Part shown: piece by piece, positions 1 through 9,185 of the stretch
Numbering within the stretch: the stretch's first letter is position 1
Layout: every line of letters starts with the position of its first letter
Assembly: GCF_009184425.1 (NCBI RefSeq)
Contig: NZ_WELG01000001.1
Span: forward strand, 186,001-250,000
Direction: 5' to 3'
DNA from: Flagellimonas olearia
GTDB taxonomy: Bacteria; Bacteroidota; Bacteroidia; Flavobacteriales; Flavobacteriaceae
DNA: 64,000 nt
The notes under the pieces: generated by a model
Database searches by the model: none
The model's input: only the letters and a program-made list of their open reading frames with translations
Told to the model about the DNA's origin: nothing
Made by a program: the position numbers and the translations under genes

Positions 1-221
1 TGGAAATGTTCAGTGCAAAATCCAACCAATTGTTTTCCACTTGTTTGTAAAAAAAAGCGGGTCCGTCAAAAGCATGCCCACAATCTTGGAGCACGGCTGC
101 ATGTTCAATTTTGGCGGTGTAATCTGCTAGGGCATCTTCCAATTTATCGATGGAGATTTCTTGGGCCAAAGTAATCTGTAAAAAGCAGTAGAAGAAAATG
201 GCCAATAGTTTGTGTGTCATG
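1..221 (-). CDS. Secreted protein of unknown function, N-terminal part only
   Basis: Reading on the minus strand from an ATG at 221, an open frame runs off the left edge of the window, so only the first 73 residues are visible. The protein begins with a short Lys-containing N-terminus, a hydrophobic stretch (LLAIFFYCFLQITLA) and a likely signal-peptidase site after Ala-Gln near residue 20. The following mature part (EISIDKLEDALADY) is not a motif I recognise. The gene is divergent from nothing nearby and is followed by the carbonic anhydrase on the same strand 191 bases upstream of its start. No function is proposed. Confidence 0.6.
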
Positions 222-412
222 ATGTTTTTAGTGTATATAACCAAAAATAGCAAATGTCATCTTTTTAAGGCAGGGTTTTCGGCTTTATGGGGTTTATGGA
301 TGTTGAACGGGCTTTTAAAACTCATATTTGCTATAAACAAAGAATCCCTTCAATACCATGTGAGTTGTCATTGAAGTGATTGTTTTAGGCCCTGTTTGGT
401 GGGGAAAAGTAT

Positions 413-1057
413 TTAATCTTTGATTTCCAATCTATAGAATTCTTCCAGTTGGGAATTACAGTTCATGTTTACGTTGAGGTCTTTGATGATTCCTGTACCG
501 ACCCCATATACCCAACCGTGCAAATGAAGGACCTGCCCTTTTTTCCATGCCGTTTGTACTATAGAGGTTTTGGCCAGATCGAGTACCTGTTCCCTAGTGT
601 TGAATTCCACGAAGCGGTCAAATCGTTGTTGCGGCTCAGGGATTTCTTCCAAGACCTTTTGATGGAGCCTATACACATCGCGAATATGTCGGATCCAATT
701 ATCCACCAATCCGTAGGAGTGGTTTTCCATGGCGGCTTTTACACCACCGCATCCATAATGGCCGCATACGATGATATGGGTAATTTTAAGAGCGTTGACC
801 GCATAATCAAGAACACTGAGCATGTTCATGTCCGAATGCACGACCAAATTGGCAATGTTACGGTGAACAAAGACCTCTCCCGGCTGTGCCCCAATGATTT
901 CATTGGCAGGGACCCGGCTGTCGGAGCATCCGATCCATAGCAAAGGGGGTTGCTGGCCCTTTTCCAGTTTCTTGAAGAATTCTGGGTCAAAGGCCAATTT
1001 GGACTCGACCCATTTTTTATTGTTTTCAATTAAACTTTTGTAAAAATCCGGGTTCAT
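413..1057 (-). CDS. can: Beta-class carbonic anhydrase
   Basis: Interconverts CO2 and bicarbonate in the cytoplasm. The 214-residue length is typical for the beta class. The zinc site is complete: Cys44-Ser-Asp46-Ser-Arg48 (CSDSR), then His100 and Cys103 in the CGHYGCGG motif at 98-105. The HRNIAN motif lies at 65-70. There is no signal peptide. The start ATG at 1057 precedes the conserved N-terminal helix, so the start is convincing. Upstream on the same strand lies a fragment resembling its own C-terminus, which suggests a former duplicate. A bicarbonate/sulfate-type SulP transporter is present in the window but about 53 kb away, so no operon link is seen. Confidence 0.95.
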   Translation of the reverse strand: MNPDFYKSLIENNKKWVESKLAFDPEFFKKLEKGQQPPLLWIGCSDSRVPANEIIGAQPGEVFVHRNIANLVVHSDMNMLSVLDYAVNALKITHIIVCGHYGCGGVKAAMENHSYGLVDNWIRHIRDVYRLHQKVLEEIPEPQQRFDRFVEFNTREQVLDLAKTSIVQTAWKKGQVLHLHGWVYGVGTGIIKDLNVNMNCNSQLEEFYRLEIKD

Positions 1058-1137
1058 TGCCTTAATGTATAGGTTCTTACTTGAAGGTATGGATTTTAGC
1101 CTTCGATTGTTGGATATAAAGTAATATCAAAGTAAGT

Positions 1138-1180
1138 GAAATTCCTCCAATGGGGAGTTACAGTTCATGATTATATACTC
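1138..1180 (-). pseudogene. Decayed fragment of a second carbonic anhydrase C-terminus
   Basis: On the minus strand this short stretch translates as MNCNSPLEEFHLL followed by a stop. The intact neighbouring carbonic anhydrase ends MNCNSQLEEFYRLEIKD. About 28 of 33 aligned bases agree, and most differences fall at third codon positions. This pattern fits a diverged coding duplicate better than a recent sequence repeat. An in-frame stop (TAA) lies a few bases upstream, and I could not recover more of the gene, so only the tail survives. It lies in the 739-base gap between the carbonic anhydrase and the first sigma factor gene. Confidence 0.5.
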
Positions 1181-1481
1181 TGTTGAAATACCATCAATTT
1201 GTCAATGTAATCCTTAAAACTCATTTTGATATCCAGTTTATGGATACCTTGTTGTATACTGAAGTATCCAAATCCACAGGGAAATTGTTGGACAAAACCA
1301 GGTGAATGAAAAAACCTGAACCAAAATTTTTAAGATTGATTTTGGTAGATTCCAGCCTGTAAAGATCAACACCCATACATGTTTATGTTATAATTTTTGG
1401 GTTTACATTTATTCAATCAACTACTCCATTCAAGTCTTTTTTGAGAGGTGCACAGGATTGGAATGCAAGATGGGCAGTAGC

Positions 1482-1622
1482 CTAAAAATCATTCAATTGG
1501 TCAATTTGTCTGCGACTTTTTAGGGCATTTCCAAGACCTTTCAAAAAGCCAATTTTCTTGCAATGAGGAGCTGATAATGGGGCGGGGTCGGGTAATTGGA
1601 TATAACGTAACGAAAGGAACAT
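1482..1622 (-). pseudogene. Possible remnant of the 3' end of a lost gene
   Basis: A 46-codon minus-strand frame ends with KKIGFLKGLGNALK and a short polar tail. That basic, Gly-Leu-rich ending resembles the C-terminus of many glycosyltransferases, but the first part (LPDPAPLSAPHC) does not look like a conserved domain. It could be a small unknown gene, a gene remnant or chance. The neighbouring carbonic anhydrase fragment makes decay the more likely reading. Confidence 0.2.
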
Positions 1623-1796
1623 ATCAATAGGATAATTACAAATAAGCTGTTGAAAATCTCAAAAAAATTTAATAATATTGAGTCAATCGTCCTAAATATT
1701 TGATTGCCGAACAGGAGACCAGATATTCCAAAATCGGATATGAAAGCGATTTTTAAGTGTACTATTGGTCCACTTCACAACTAACCCAACTTAACC

Positions 1797-2333
1797 ATGA
1801 CACGAAATCTGCAAAGTGACATAGAGCTCGTTTTCAAAGAGTACTATAGAGAATTTTGCTTGCTTTCCTATAGTTATGTTGGGTGCATGGATCAAGCACA
1901 GGATATTGTGCAGGATGTGTTTGTGAAGCTGCTTTTAAAAAACAAAGGTTTCCATATCCTTAACGTAAAATCCTATGTTTGGAAATCTGTCAAGAACAGT
2001 AGCCTCAAGCATATTGCTAGAGTCAAAAAAACAGAGTCATTGGAAAGTGGTAAAATTGTTCTTGTGGAAGAGCATGGTGTAAAGAACGAGGAATTAAATT
2101 CCAAACTTCGCAAGGCAATGGACAAACTTCCTCCCAAATGCAAAGTGGTTTTTGAAATGTGCGTTGTTGATGGCCATAAGTATAATTCCGCTGCAGATTC
2201 CCTTGGTATTTCTGAAAATACCGTAAAAACCCAAATGAAGAAGGCTTATAAAATTTTAAGACATAACCTAACAGATGTGTATCTTCTTCTAATATATTTT
2301 ATGTCTTTTACTGCCTCTATTCTTCTTTTTTAA
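1797..2333 (+). CDS. ECF RNA polymerase sigma factor (FecI-like), copy 1
   Basis: Directs RNA polymerase to a small set of promoters, in this context those of a SusC/SusD nutrient-uptake operon. The 178-residue protein has sigma region 2 around residues 10-75 (core-binding segment DQAQDIVQDVFVKLL) and region 4 around 100-155, with the helix-turn-helix AADSLGISENTVKTQMKKAY. It ends in a hydrophobic tail (VYLLLIYFMSFTASILLF), a feature I associate with PUL sigma factors of Bacteroidota. The FecR anti-sigma gene follows 94 bases downstream and then a SusC with an STN signalling domain. This is the usual trans-envelope regulation order: SusC senses the sugar, FecR relays it and the sigma factor is released. 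Confidence 0.93.
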   Translation: MTRNLQSDIELVFKEYYREFCLLSYSYVGCMDQAQDIVQDVFVKLLLKNKGFHILNVKSYVWKSVKNSSLKHIARVKKTESLESGKIVLVEEHGVKNEELNSKLRKAMDKLPPKCKVVFEMCVVDGHKYNSAADSLGISENTVKTQMKKAYKILRHNLTDVYLLLIYFMSFTASILLF

Positions 2334-2427
2334 GAATTTTTCATTTTTCGCATCACCCTTTTTTGCTTTTTTGGGTCTTTAGATAAAGAGGTCCTTAAAA
2401 CAGGGGCATTATTTCGGAAAAGATTTC

Positions 2428-3597
2428 ATGAATATAGCTGATATCATAGCCAAAAAAATAAAGGGTGATTTGACCGATAGGGAGCGAGCCTTTTTTGATC
2501 ATTGGATAGACCAATCGGAAGAAAACCGCTCTTTATATATTCGTCTCCAACAAGTAGTGGAGGAGCAAGGGGAAGAAGAGTTGTTCCGGATTTTTGAGTT
2601 GAAAGAGGAGGTTGCATGGGACCAAGTATTGAAACTTTTAGAGACTAGGAAACGGCAAGTCAGGAAACGTGTTTTGTTTACGCCTTTATTGAAATATGCA
2701 GCGATTCTTATTGTTGCCTTAGGTTTGGGTATTGGCATTTGGAACCACAACCAACCTATTACGGAACAATTGCCGCAAGAGGATACCATTACCCTCCAAT
2801 TGGATAATGGGGAGGTTAAAGTAATTTCCACGGATGCCCTTCAGACCTTGGTGAATTCAAAAGGAGGAATTTTAGGGAAGCAAAATGGAGGTCAGCTTGA
2901 TTATTCTGTTTCCAGCGAAACGGAAGAGCTGGCATACAATACCCTTAAAGTGCCCTATGGTAAAAGATTCACCATTGTTTTATCGGATAGCACAAAAGTA
3001 TATCTCAATGCAGGATCGTCCCTTAAATATCCTGTTAAGTTTCTTGACGGTCAAAATCGTCAGGTATTTTTAACAGGGGAAGGATTTTTTGATGTCCGTA
3101 AAGACAAGAAGCACCCCTTTATCGTCACCAGCGAAGATATGGATGTTCGGGTATTGGGGACCAAGTTCAATATTTCTGCGTACCCCGAGGATCGAAACAT
3201 ACATACGGTTTTGGTGGAGGGTTCTGTAAGCCTATACAATTCAACAGAAGATTACGATGAGAAAACCGCTTCGCTATTGGAGCCTGGATACAAAGCCGGG
3301 TGGGACAAGTTTTACAAAAAATTGGCCTTTGAAAAGGTCGATACCGACATATACACAGGTTGGGTAGAAGGAAAGCTGGTTATCAAGGAAATGCCCTTTA
3401 AAAACATCGTGAAGAAATTGGAACGGCATTACAATGTCAGTATAAAGAGTAACTACCCAAAACTGGACAATCAGATTTTCACGGCAACCTTTGATATTGA
3501 GACTATTAGGGAGGTATTGAAGACGTTTACCGAGGAAACCCCTTTTGATTTTCAAATTGATGGGGACAACATTATAATTAACTCAACCAAAAACTAA
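2428..3597 (+). CDS. FecR-type anti-sigma factor, copy 1
   Basis: Inner-membrane protein that holds the sigma factor and receives the signal from the outer-membrane transducer. It has 389 residues. A cytoplasmic N-terminal anti-sigma region (about 1-85) is followed by one membrane helix (YAAILIVALGLGIGIW, about 91-106). A periplasmic FecR domain follows (about 170-270, core KVYLNAGSSLKYP and GEGFFDV). The C-terminal DUF4974-type domain is at about 315-385 (KNIVKKLERHYNVSI). The partner sigma gene lies just upstream and its likely transducer SusC follows after 147 bases. All parts expected for a working regulator are present. Confidence 0.93.
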   Translation: MNIADIIAKKIKGDLTDRERAFFDHWIDQSEENRSLYIRLQQVVEEQGEEELFRIFELKEEVAWDQVLKLLETRKRQVRKRVLFTPLLKYAAILIVALGLGIGIWNHNQPITEQLPQEDTITLQLDNGEVKVISTDALQTLVNSKGGILGKQNGGQLDYSVSSETEELAYNTLKVPYGKRFTIVLSDSTKVYLNAGSSLKYPVKFLDGQNRQVFLTGEGFFDVRKDKKHPFIVTSEDMDVRVLGTKFNISAYPEDRNIHTVLVEGSVSLYNSTEDYDEKTASLLEPGYKAGWDKFYKKLAFEKVDTDIYTGWVEGKLVIKEMPFKNIVKKLERHYNVSIKSNYPKLDNQIFTATFDIETIREVLKTFTEETPFDFQIDGDNIIINSTKN

Positions 3598-3668
3598 ATA
3601 CAGTATGCCTATGAAATGACCAACAACCCAACCAACCGAACTTAAAGTTTAGTCTTTATCACATAAAA

Positions 3669-3700
3669 AAATCGGAAAATGCGGCAACATTTCCCGATTT
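3669..3700 (+). promoter_or_regulatory. Hairpin between fecR and susC
   Basis: Two 13-base arms (3669-3681 and 3688-3700) pair with one mismatch around a six-base loop. No U-tract follows, so a classical terminator is unlikely. Position between the regulator pair and the highly expressed susC suggests a processing, stability or attenuation element, but this is inference. Confidence 0.4.
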
Positions 3701-3744
3701 GAGATAATAGACTAATAATAGTCAATTTAAAACTTTATAAAAGT

Positions 3745-6700
3745 ATGAAAATTAATATTAAGAAGGCTTTCTGTAAGCCTTATTCGCTAAAATTCAGTTT
3801 AGCAATGAAACTCACGGTACTTCTTTTAGTGGTTTCAATCTTCTCCGTCCAGGCCAACGGATATAGTCAAGAAACTAAAGTTAGCCTAGAACTGGAAAAT
3901 GTGGAAATGAGAAAGGTCTTCGAAACTATCGAGTCCCAAACTGATTTTAAATTCTTTTACAATAACAAAAAAATCGATGCAGATAGAGTGGTATCCATCG
4001 ATGTGTTTGAAACTCCGGTATCTGAAGTACTGAAGATGTTGTTCAAGGATACAGCGATTTATAGTGTAGTACGAAAAAAACAGATTATTCTTAAAGTCAA
4101 TCCGCTTAAGATTGAGGCTCCATTGTTACTTCAGAATAGCGAGGACATTGAGGAAGAGATTTTGCAAAGAAGCATTTCCGGAACGGTTACCGATACCGGG
4201 GGACTGCCTTTGCCGGGAGCCAACATCGTAGAAAAAGGAACTTTAAATGGGGTCACCGTTGATTTCGACGGGAATTTTTCCATGGATATTGCCAATGATG
4301 AAGCCATTTTGGTGGTCTCTTACATAGGATTCGCCACCAAGGAAGTAGCTGTAGGTGGACAATCGACAATAAATATAGTTTTGCAAGAGAGTGCTGCGGG
4401 ACTGGACGAAGTGGTGGTAACCGCCTTGGGTGTAAAAAGAAGTGAAAAAGCCCTGGCTTATTCAGTATCCGAAGTTGGAGGAGATAAGTTTTCAGAGGCT
4501 CGTGAATCCAATGTGGCCAATGCATTGACCGGTAAGATTGCCGGGGTAAATGCAACCGGGCTTGCAACGGGGCCGGGAGGTTCCAGTAGGGTCATCATCA
4601 GGGGTAATGGCTCGCTCTCTGGCGACAATCAACCCTTGTATGTGGTAAATGGTATGCCTATTGACAATAGTATTCCTGGAGGAGGTTCTTCAACAGGGGG
4701 GCAAGGGATCAATGTTGACCGAGGAGATGGTATTGCAGGAATCAACCCCGATGATATAGAAACTATCAGTGTATTAAAAGGTGGGGCTGCAGCCGCACTA
4801 TATGGGTCAAGAGCGGCAAATGGCGTTATTTTGATAACCACCAAAAAAGGTACCGCACAAAAAGGAATAGGCGTGGAATACAATGGAAACATTGTTTTTG
4901 AAACACCATCCATGTTTCCAGACTATCAGTATAAATACGGTGCTGGGTCAAATGGGGTGAAGCCTACAACCCAAGACCAGGCCATAGAGTGGGGTCGTCT
5001 TTCGTTTGGTGCGCCTATGGACGGCACACCTGTCATCCAGTTTGATGGGGTTGAGCGTCCTTATTCCCCGGTCAAGGTTAAGGATAATATCAAGAATTTT
5101 TATGATGTGGGTAGCACCTTTGTTAATACGGTAGCCTTTACGGGTGGTTCGGAAGCCATGAATTTTAGGTTGTCCGTATCCAATATGGATGCCCATAGTG
5201 TTGTTCCCAATTCTTCTTTCAATAGAAAAACGGCAAACCTAAGTTTAAGTGCCCAATTGGGAGAGAGACTTAGTATAGATGGGGTAGCGCAATATAATAT
5301 TGAGGAGGCCAGAAACAGGCCAGGTACCGGATATGCCGATTACAATTCGGCATGGGCCACACATTTGGTGTCCAATACCGTGGATGTAAGAAATATGGCT
5401 CCCGGATACAATCCTGATGGAAGTGAGATTTTGTGGAACCCCGTGAATATTGCCAATAACCCTTATTGGGTAGTGAATAGGTACCAAAACGATGACAAAA
5501 AGAATCGCTTTATTGGTCAGGTGAACATCCATTACAATATATTGGATAACCTGAGTGTACGGGGTACAGTGAGTGAAGATTTTTACAACTTTGAGTATAA
5601 GGGAATCACCCCATCCTATACCGCATTTAGACCGGGTGGAAGTTATGAATCATTAAGGTCGGACGTTTCAGAAACAAACCTTCTATTGACCATTGATTAC
5701 AACACTAAATTGTTTCAGGATTTAAGTGTCAATGCAATGTTTGGAGGTAATCAGCAACGTAACATAAACAATTCCACTGCAATCAACGGTCAACAATTTA
5801 CCATACCGGAATACTATAGCTATACCAACTTGGGTACTTTGACCACTACCCCAAATAATAGAAGAACTGGGGTGAATTCCTTGTTTGGTTCTGTTGATTT
5901 GGGATATAAGGACTTCCTGTATTTGACATTGACGGGAAGAGAGGATTGGTTCTCCACATTAAGTCCGGAGAACAATAACATTTTTTATCCTTCCATAGGA
6001 GGAAGCTTTCTGTTGTCTGAAGCGGTTGAACTTCCCAAGACATTTAACTATGTAAAATTGAGATCTTCCTGGGCCCAGGTAGGTGGTGGGGCACCAGACC
6101 CATATTTGATCAACCAGACCTACGGAATTGTACAAGGAGGGCACAATGGTAGACCTGTTCAGGAGATTTCCTCGAGCTTGGTGACCAACCCGGACCTTAG
6201 ACCTTATACGTCCACTACCTATGAGGTAGGTTTTAATGCAAAATTATTGGATTACCGTTTAGGAGTCGATTTGACCTTCTACGATAGAACCACAACAGAC
6301 GATATTGTACAAACGGATATTTCAACAGCTTCGGGATATAGCCGTGCACTGCTGAACGTTGGTAAGGTAAGCAATAGGGGGGTTGAACTTCTATTGACGG
6401 GATCCCTTATACGAACCGATAATTTTAAGTGGGATGCAAGCTATAACATGGCTTACAATAAGAGTGAAATTAAAAAACTGACCGAAGGCCTAAATACCGT
6501 TCAAATTGGTAGCGGAATCGGTGGAGGATCCATTCAGAATGTGGTTGGAAGACCCTATGGTACCATTTGGGGCTATAGAATGGCGACCAATGACAGTGGC
6601 CAGACCATTTTTGACCCGAACAGTGGGTACGAACTACGAAGTGAGATCATGGAATTGGGACAAGGAGTTCCACCTCTGATCATGGGATTGACAAATGAAT

Positions 6701-7191
6701 TCAGGTATAAGGATTTTTCGTTGAACATATTGTTGGATGGAAAATTCGGGAATTCAATGTTTTCCAACCTGGCACAGTATTCCCATAGATTTGGCCTCAC
6801 CAAGGCAACCCTTCCTGGAAGGGAAAATGGCTTGCCTCTATCGGGAGTTGATACGCAAGGCAATCCATATGAGAGAGTTGTTCCTGTGGAAGAACTGGAT
6901 ACCTACTACGATAACCACAAAAGATATACGGATATCTTTGTCTATGATGGGAGCTTTGTGAAACTTCGTGAAGTTGTCCTTACCTATACCCTTCCACAAA
7001 AAGCTTTGGATTTCTTGAAGATTCAATCCGCATCCGTTTCGTTGGTGGGTCGTAACCTGGCCATTCTTTACAAAAACACAGACCTGTTTGATCCTGAGTC
7101 CAGCTACACTAATGGAAATGCGCAAGGATTGGAAGCTTTTGGTGTCCCTCGAACACGTAATATAGGTATGGGGCTAAACATAAAATTTTAA
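3745..7191 (+). CDS. SusC-like TonB-dependent outer-membrane transporter with STN domain, copy 1
   Basis: Imports oligosaccharides across the outer membrane with its SusD lid, powered by TonB. The 1148-residue protein has an N-terminal signal region ending near QANGYSQ (about residue 43). An STN domain (about 47-110) typical of transducers that signal to FecR follows, then a carboxypeptidase-regulatory-like beta-sandwich (about 143-212, motif TDTGGLPLPGANIVEKGT). The plug starts near VVVTALGVK (about 224) and the beta-barrel runs to the end, closing on a terminal Phe (NIGMGLNIKF). The SusD gene follows after 18 bases. The STN domain together with the upstream sigma/FecR pair indicates self-regulated expression. 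The sugar cannot be read from this protein alone. A paralogue lies at 17790. Confidence 0.96.
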   Translation: MKINIKKAFCKPYSLKFSLAMKLTVLLLVVSIFSVQANGYSQETKVSLELENVEMRKVFETIESQTDFKFFYNNKKIDADRVVSIDVFETPVSEVLKMLFKDTAIYSVVRKKQIILKVNPLKIEAPLLLQNSEDIEEEILQRSISGTVTDTGGLPLPGANIVEKGTLNGVTVDFDGNFSMDIANDEAILVVSYIGFATKEVAVGGQSTINIVLQESAAGLDEVVVTALGVKRSEKALAYSVSEVGGDKFSEARESNVANALTGKIAGVNATGLATGPGGSSRVIIRGNGSLSGDNQPLYVVNGMPIDNSIPGGGSSTGGQGINVDRGDGIAGINPDDIETISVLKGGAAAALYGSRAANGVILITTKKGTAQKGIGVEYNGNIVFETPSMFPDYQYKYGAGSNGVKPTTQDQAIEWGRLSFGAPMDGTPVIQFDGVERPYSPVKVKDNIKNFYDVGSTFVNTVAFTGGSEAMNFRLSVSNMDAHSVVPNSSFNRKTANLSLSAQLGERLSIDGVAQYNIEEARNRPGTGYADYNSAWATHLVSNTVDVRNMAPGYNPDGSEILWNPVNIANNPYWVVNRYQNDDKKNRFIGQVNIHYNILDNLSVRGTVSEDFYNFEYKGITPSYTAFRPGGSYESLRSDVSETNLLLTIDYNTKLFQDLSVNAMFGGNQQRNINNSTAINGQQFTIPEYYSYTNLGTLTTTPNNRRTGVNSLFGSVDLGYKDFLYLTLTGREDWFSTLSPENNNIFYPSIGGSFLLSEAVELPKTFNYVKLRSSWAQVGGGAPDPYLINQTYGIVQGGHNGRPVQEISSSLVTNPDLRPYTSTTYEVGFNAKLLDYRLGVDLTFYDRTTTDDIVQTDISTASGYSRALLNVGKVSNRGVELLLTGSLIRTDNFKWDASYNMAYNKSEIKKLTEGLNTVQIGSGIGGGSIQNVVGRPYGTIWGYRMATNDSGQTIFDPNSGYELRSEIMELGQGVPPLIMGLTNEFRYKDFSLNILLDGKFGNSMFSNLAQYSHRFGLTKATLPGRENGLPLSGVDTQGNPYERVVPVEELDTYYDNHKRYTDIFVYDGSFVKLREVVLTYTLPQKALDFLKIQSASVSLVGRNLAILYKNTDLFDPESSYTNGNAQGLEAFGVPRTRNIGMGLNIKF

Positions 7192-7209
7192 AATTTAATT
7201 CATTGTATT

Positions 7210-8766
7210 ATGAAAGTTTATTCATTGACATATAGATATGTGATGATGGCATTGGTAATGGTTTCCGTACTGACATCTTGCGACAATAATTTGGAAGAAC
7301 TGAATCAAAACCCAGATGCCTATGGAGAAATTATTCCAGAGTATCTTTTTACAAAGTCACAATTGGATGCCGTGAACGTAAGTTATTTTGGAACGGCAGC
7401 CTTGACCATAGGAGGTTCCATGCAGCAATTTGCCACCTATAAGGAGGTACCGGCAGCTGGGGACAAATATTTTAATGATGGGTACTCCAAAAATTATTTC
7501 CCAACAGTTTACGCCAATGCCGTAAATGACATTGAGGAAGTAATACGTGCCGTTTCGGAAGACCCTGAACTGGCCAACCAACTCTCCATAGCACGGATTT
7601 GGAGGGCCTATATTTTTCACCACATTACGGACTTGTACGGAGATGTCCCATATACCGAGGCAGGTAAAGGTATCACGGACAAGATTTATACCCCTAAATA
7701 TGATACGCAATCATTTATCTATAATGATATGCTAAAAGAGTTGGAGGAAGCAGCCAATGCGTTGGACGCGTCAAAATCCTCCTATGGGACATCGGATTTA
7801 ATATATGGGGGCGACGTTGCCCAGTGGAAAAAATTCGCTTACTCCTTAATGCTCCGTTTAGGAATGCGGTTGACCAATGTGGATGAAGCACTGTCGGAGA
7901 CTTGGGTGAAGAAAGCCATAGCTGGGGGAGTAATTTTGGACAATGGTGATTTGGCCGCAATAGGATATGTTGATGGTTCCCAAGTTGCCAGCAGAAACCC
8001 CATTGCTGAAGGTTTGATGAACGGAGATTATATTGACCCCCAGAGTGTGGAAAATGTGGAGGGTGGTAAATATGCCAAAACATTTATCGACCATCTTAAG
8101 GATACGGGAGATCCAAGGCTAAATGCCATTTCCGTGGTTTGGGTAGATAATGGAAGTGGATTGTATGTGGCCGATACCACAACTGCTATCCAAAAAGGCA
8201 TGCAAAATGCAGAGTTCAACAATAGACCAGCTGATTTCCCTACCTATTCCGAGCCTCATCCACAAACAATTTTGGCCTACGATTCGCCTTTGTTGGTGAT
8301 GACCAACGCCGAAATGAATTTACTCTTGGCAGAGGCGGTGATTCGAGGCTGGCATACCGGGGATGCAACCACTCTGTATGAGAATGCCGTTAGGGCAGGA
8401 ATGCAACAATGGTCGCTTTTTGGTGAGGCAGGTGTAATTGCGGAAGAACGAATTGTCAGCTATCTTGATGCAAACCCTTTTCTGTCAGGTGGCAGCTTGG
8501 AAGAGCAAATGGAGCAGATAGGAACTCAAAAGTGGGTTTCCCTATTCCTGGACGAATACGAAATTTTTGCCAACTGGAGGCGAACTGGATATCCTGCTTT
8601 GGTTCCGGTAAACTATCCTGGAAATCTAACGGGCGGAAGAATCCCAACTCGTTTTGTGTTGCCGGATTCAGAAAGTACCATCAATGCTGCCAACTTTCAG
8701 GAGGCAGTGGATAGACAAGGCGTTGGGAACGCATTGACCAGCACTGTTTGGTGGGATGTCCCATAA
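7210..8766 (+). CDS. SusD-like surface glycan-binding lipoprotein, copy 1
   Basis: Outer-membrane lipoprotein that caps the SusC barrel and binds the glycan. The 518-residue protein has a lipobox ending at Cys24 (VLTSC). The next residues, DNNLEELNQNPDAY, match the start of the SusD-like group often called SusD-like_2. Helical TPR-like segments include the IARIWRAYIFHHITDLYGDVPY stretch near 120-140, here cited only by position and the key DLYGDVPY motif. A Trp-rich C-terminus (TVWWDVP) is typical. It is the last gene of the first sigma-FecR-SusC-SusD unit. A nested hairpin follows 20 bases after the stop codon. Confidence 0.95.
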   Translation: MKVYSLTYRYVMMALVMVSVLTSCDNNLEELNQNPDAYGEIIPEYLFTKSQLDAVNVSYFGTAALTIGGSMQQFATYKEVPAAGDKYFNDGYSKNYFPTVYANAVNDIEEVIRAVSEDPELANQLSIARIWRAYIFHHITDLYGDVPYTEAGKGITDKIYTPKYDTQSFIYNDMLKELEEAANALDASKSSYGTSDLIYGGDVAQWKKFAYSLMLRLGMRLTNVDEALSETWVKKAIAGGVILDNGDLAAIGYVDGSQVASRNPIAEGLMNGDYIDPQSVENVEGGKYAKTFIDHLKDTGDPRLNAISVVWVDNGSGLYVADTTTAIQKGMQNAEFNNRPADFPTYSEPHPQTILAYDSPLLVMTNAEMNLLLAEAVIRGWHTGDATTLYENAVRAGMQQWSLFGEAGVIAEERIVSYLDANPFLSGGSLEEQMEQIGTQKWVSLFLDEYEIFANWRRTGYPALVPVNYPGNLTGGRIPTRFVLPDSESTINAANFQEAVDRQGVGNALTSTVWWDVP

Positions 8767-8786
8767 GAAGATAGATTGCATCTATT

Positions 8787-8842
8787 CCCGTTTCAGCAGT
8801 TCTGTTAAACTCAAGAGATCTTAACAGGAGTGAAGAAACGGG
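8787..8842 (+). promoter_or_regulatory. Nested two-stem hairpin after susD
   Basis: Outer arms CCCGTTTC (8787-8794) and GAAACGGG (8835-8842) pair perfectly. Inside them CTGTTAA (8802-8808) pairs with TTAACAG (8821-8827). The element starts 20 bases after the susD stop and lacks a U-tract. It may protect the 3' end of the transporter mRNA or act as a weak terminator. Confidence 0.45.
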
Positions 8843-9021
8843 AGGTGTGATCATCGAAAGAAAGAACCTCTTTTACTATCCATGCATATTGGTCATGATA
8901 ATTTGTTGTATCTATCACCGAAAGGTTAGGTAACAAAAGTCTCAATTGCAGATATGGTCAAATTTGATGGACATAGAATAAAGTAATCGGTTATTTGAGT
9001 TAGATTGTTTTTTTTGTTAGT

Positions 9022-9059
9022 GAAGAACGTACTTCAAATGAGGTACGTTCTTCTTTTTT
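9022..9059 (+). terminator. Intrinsic terminator of the first susCD operon
   Basis: An 11-base perfect stem (9022-9032 with 9043-9053) around a ten-base loop is followed by a run of T. It lies about 255 bases after the susD stop codon and fits a rho-independent terminator for plus-strand transcription. The rest of the 419-base gap from 8767 to 9185 holds the nested hairpin and nothing else I can name. Confidence 0.7.
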
Positions 9060-9185
9060 ATTTACCAACAGTTGAATCCATAACCATCAGTAATGATTCG
9101 ATGTGAAGAGCATTTCATGTTGAACCCTTTAAGCCTAGGGAAAAGTAGACTTTTGAAATTTGGCAATGACTTTTGGGCCTTTGTT

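Larger units (their letters stand above)
1058..1796. other. 739-base gap with gene remnants and no clear intact gene
   Basis: This gap separates the minus-strand carbonic anhydrase from the plus-strand sigma factor. It holds the carbonic anhydrase tail fragment (1138-1180). It also holds two short minus-strand open frames, 1221-1376 (51 codons) and 1482-1622 (46 codons), that I cannot assign. The promoter of the sigma factor operon should lie in its right end, but I see no clear Bacteroidota promoter (TAnnTTTG) there. The region reads as a graveyard of degraded coding sequence. Confidence 0.5.

Noticed and set aside
1221..1376. 51-codon minus-strand frame in the first gap
   Set aside because: It starts right after an in-frame stop and resembles nothing I can name; left inside the gap description.
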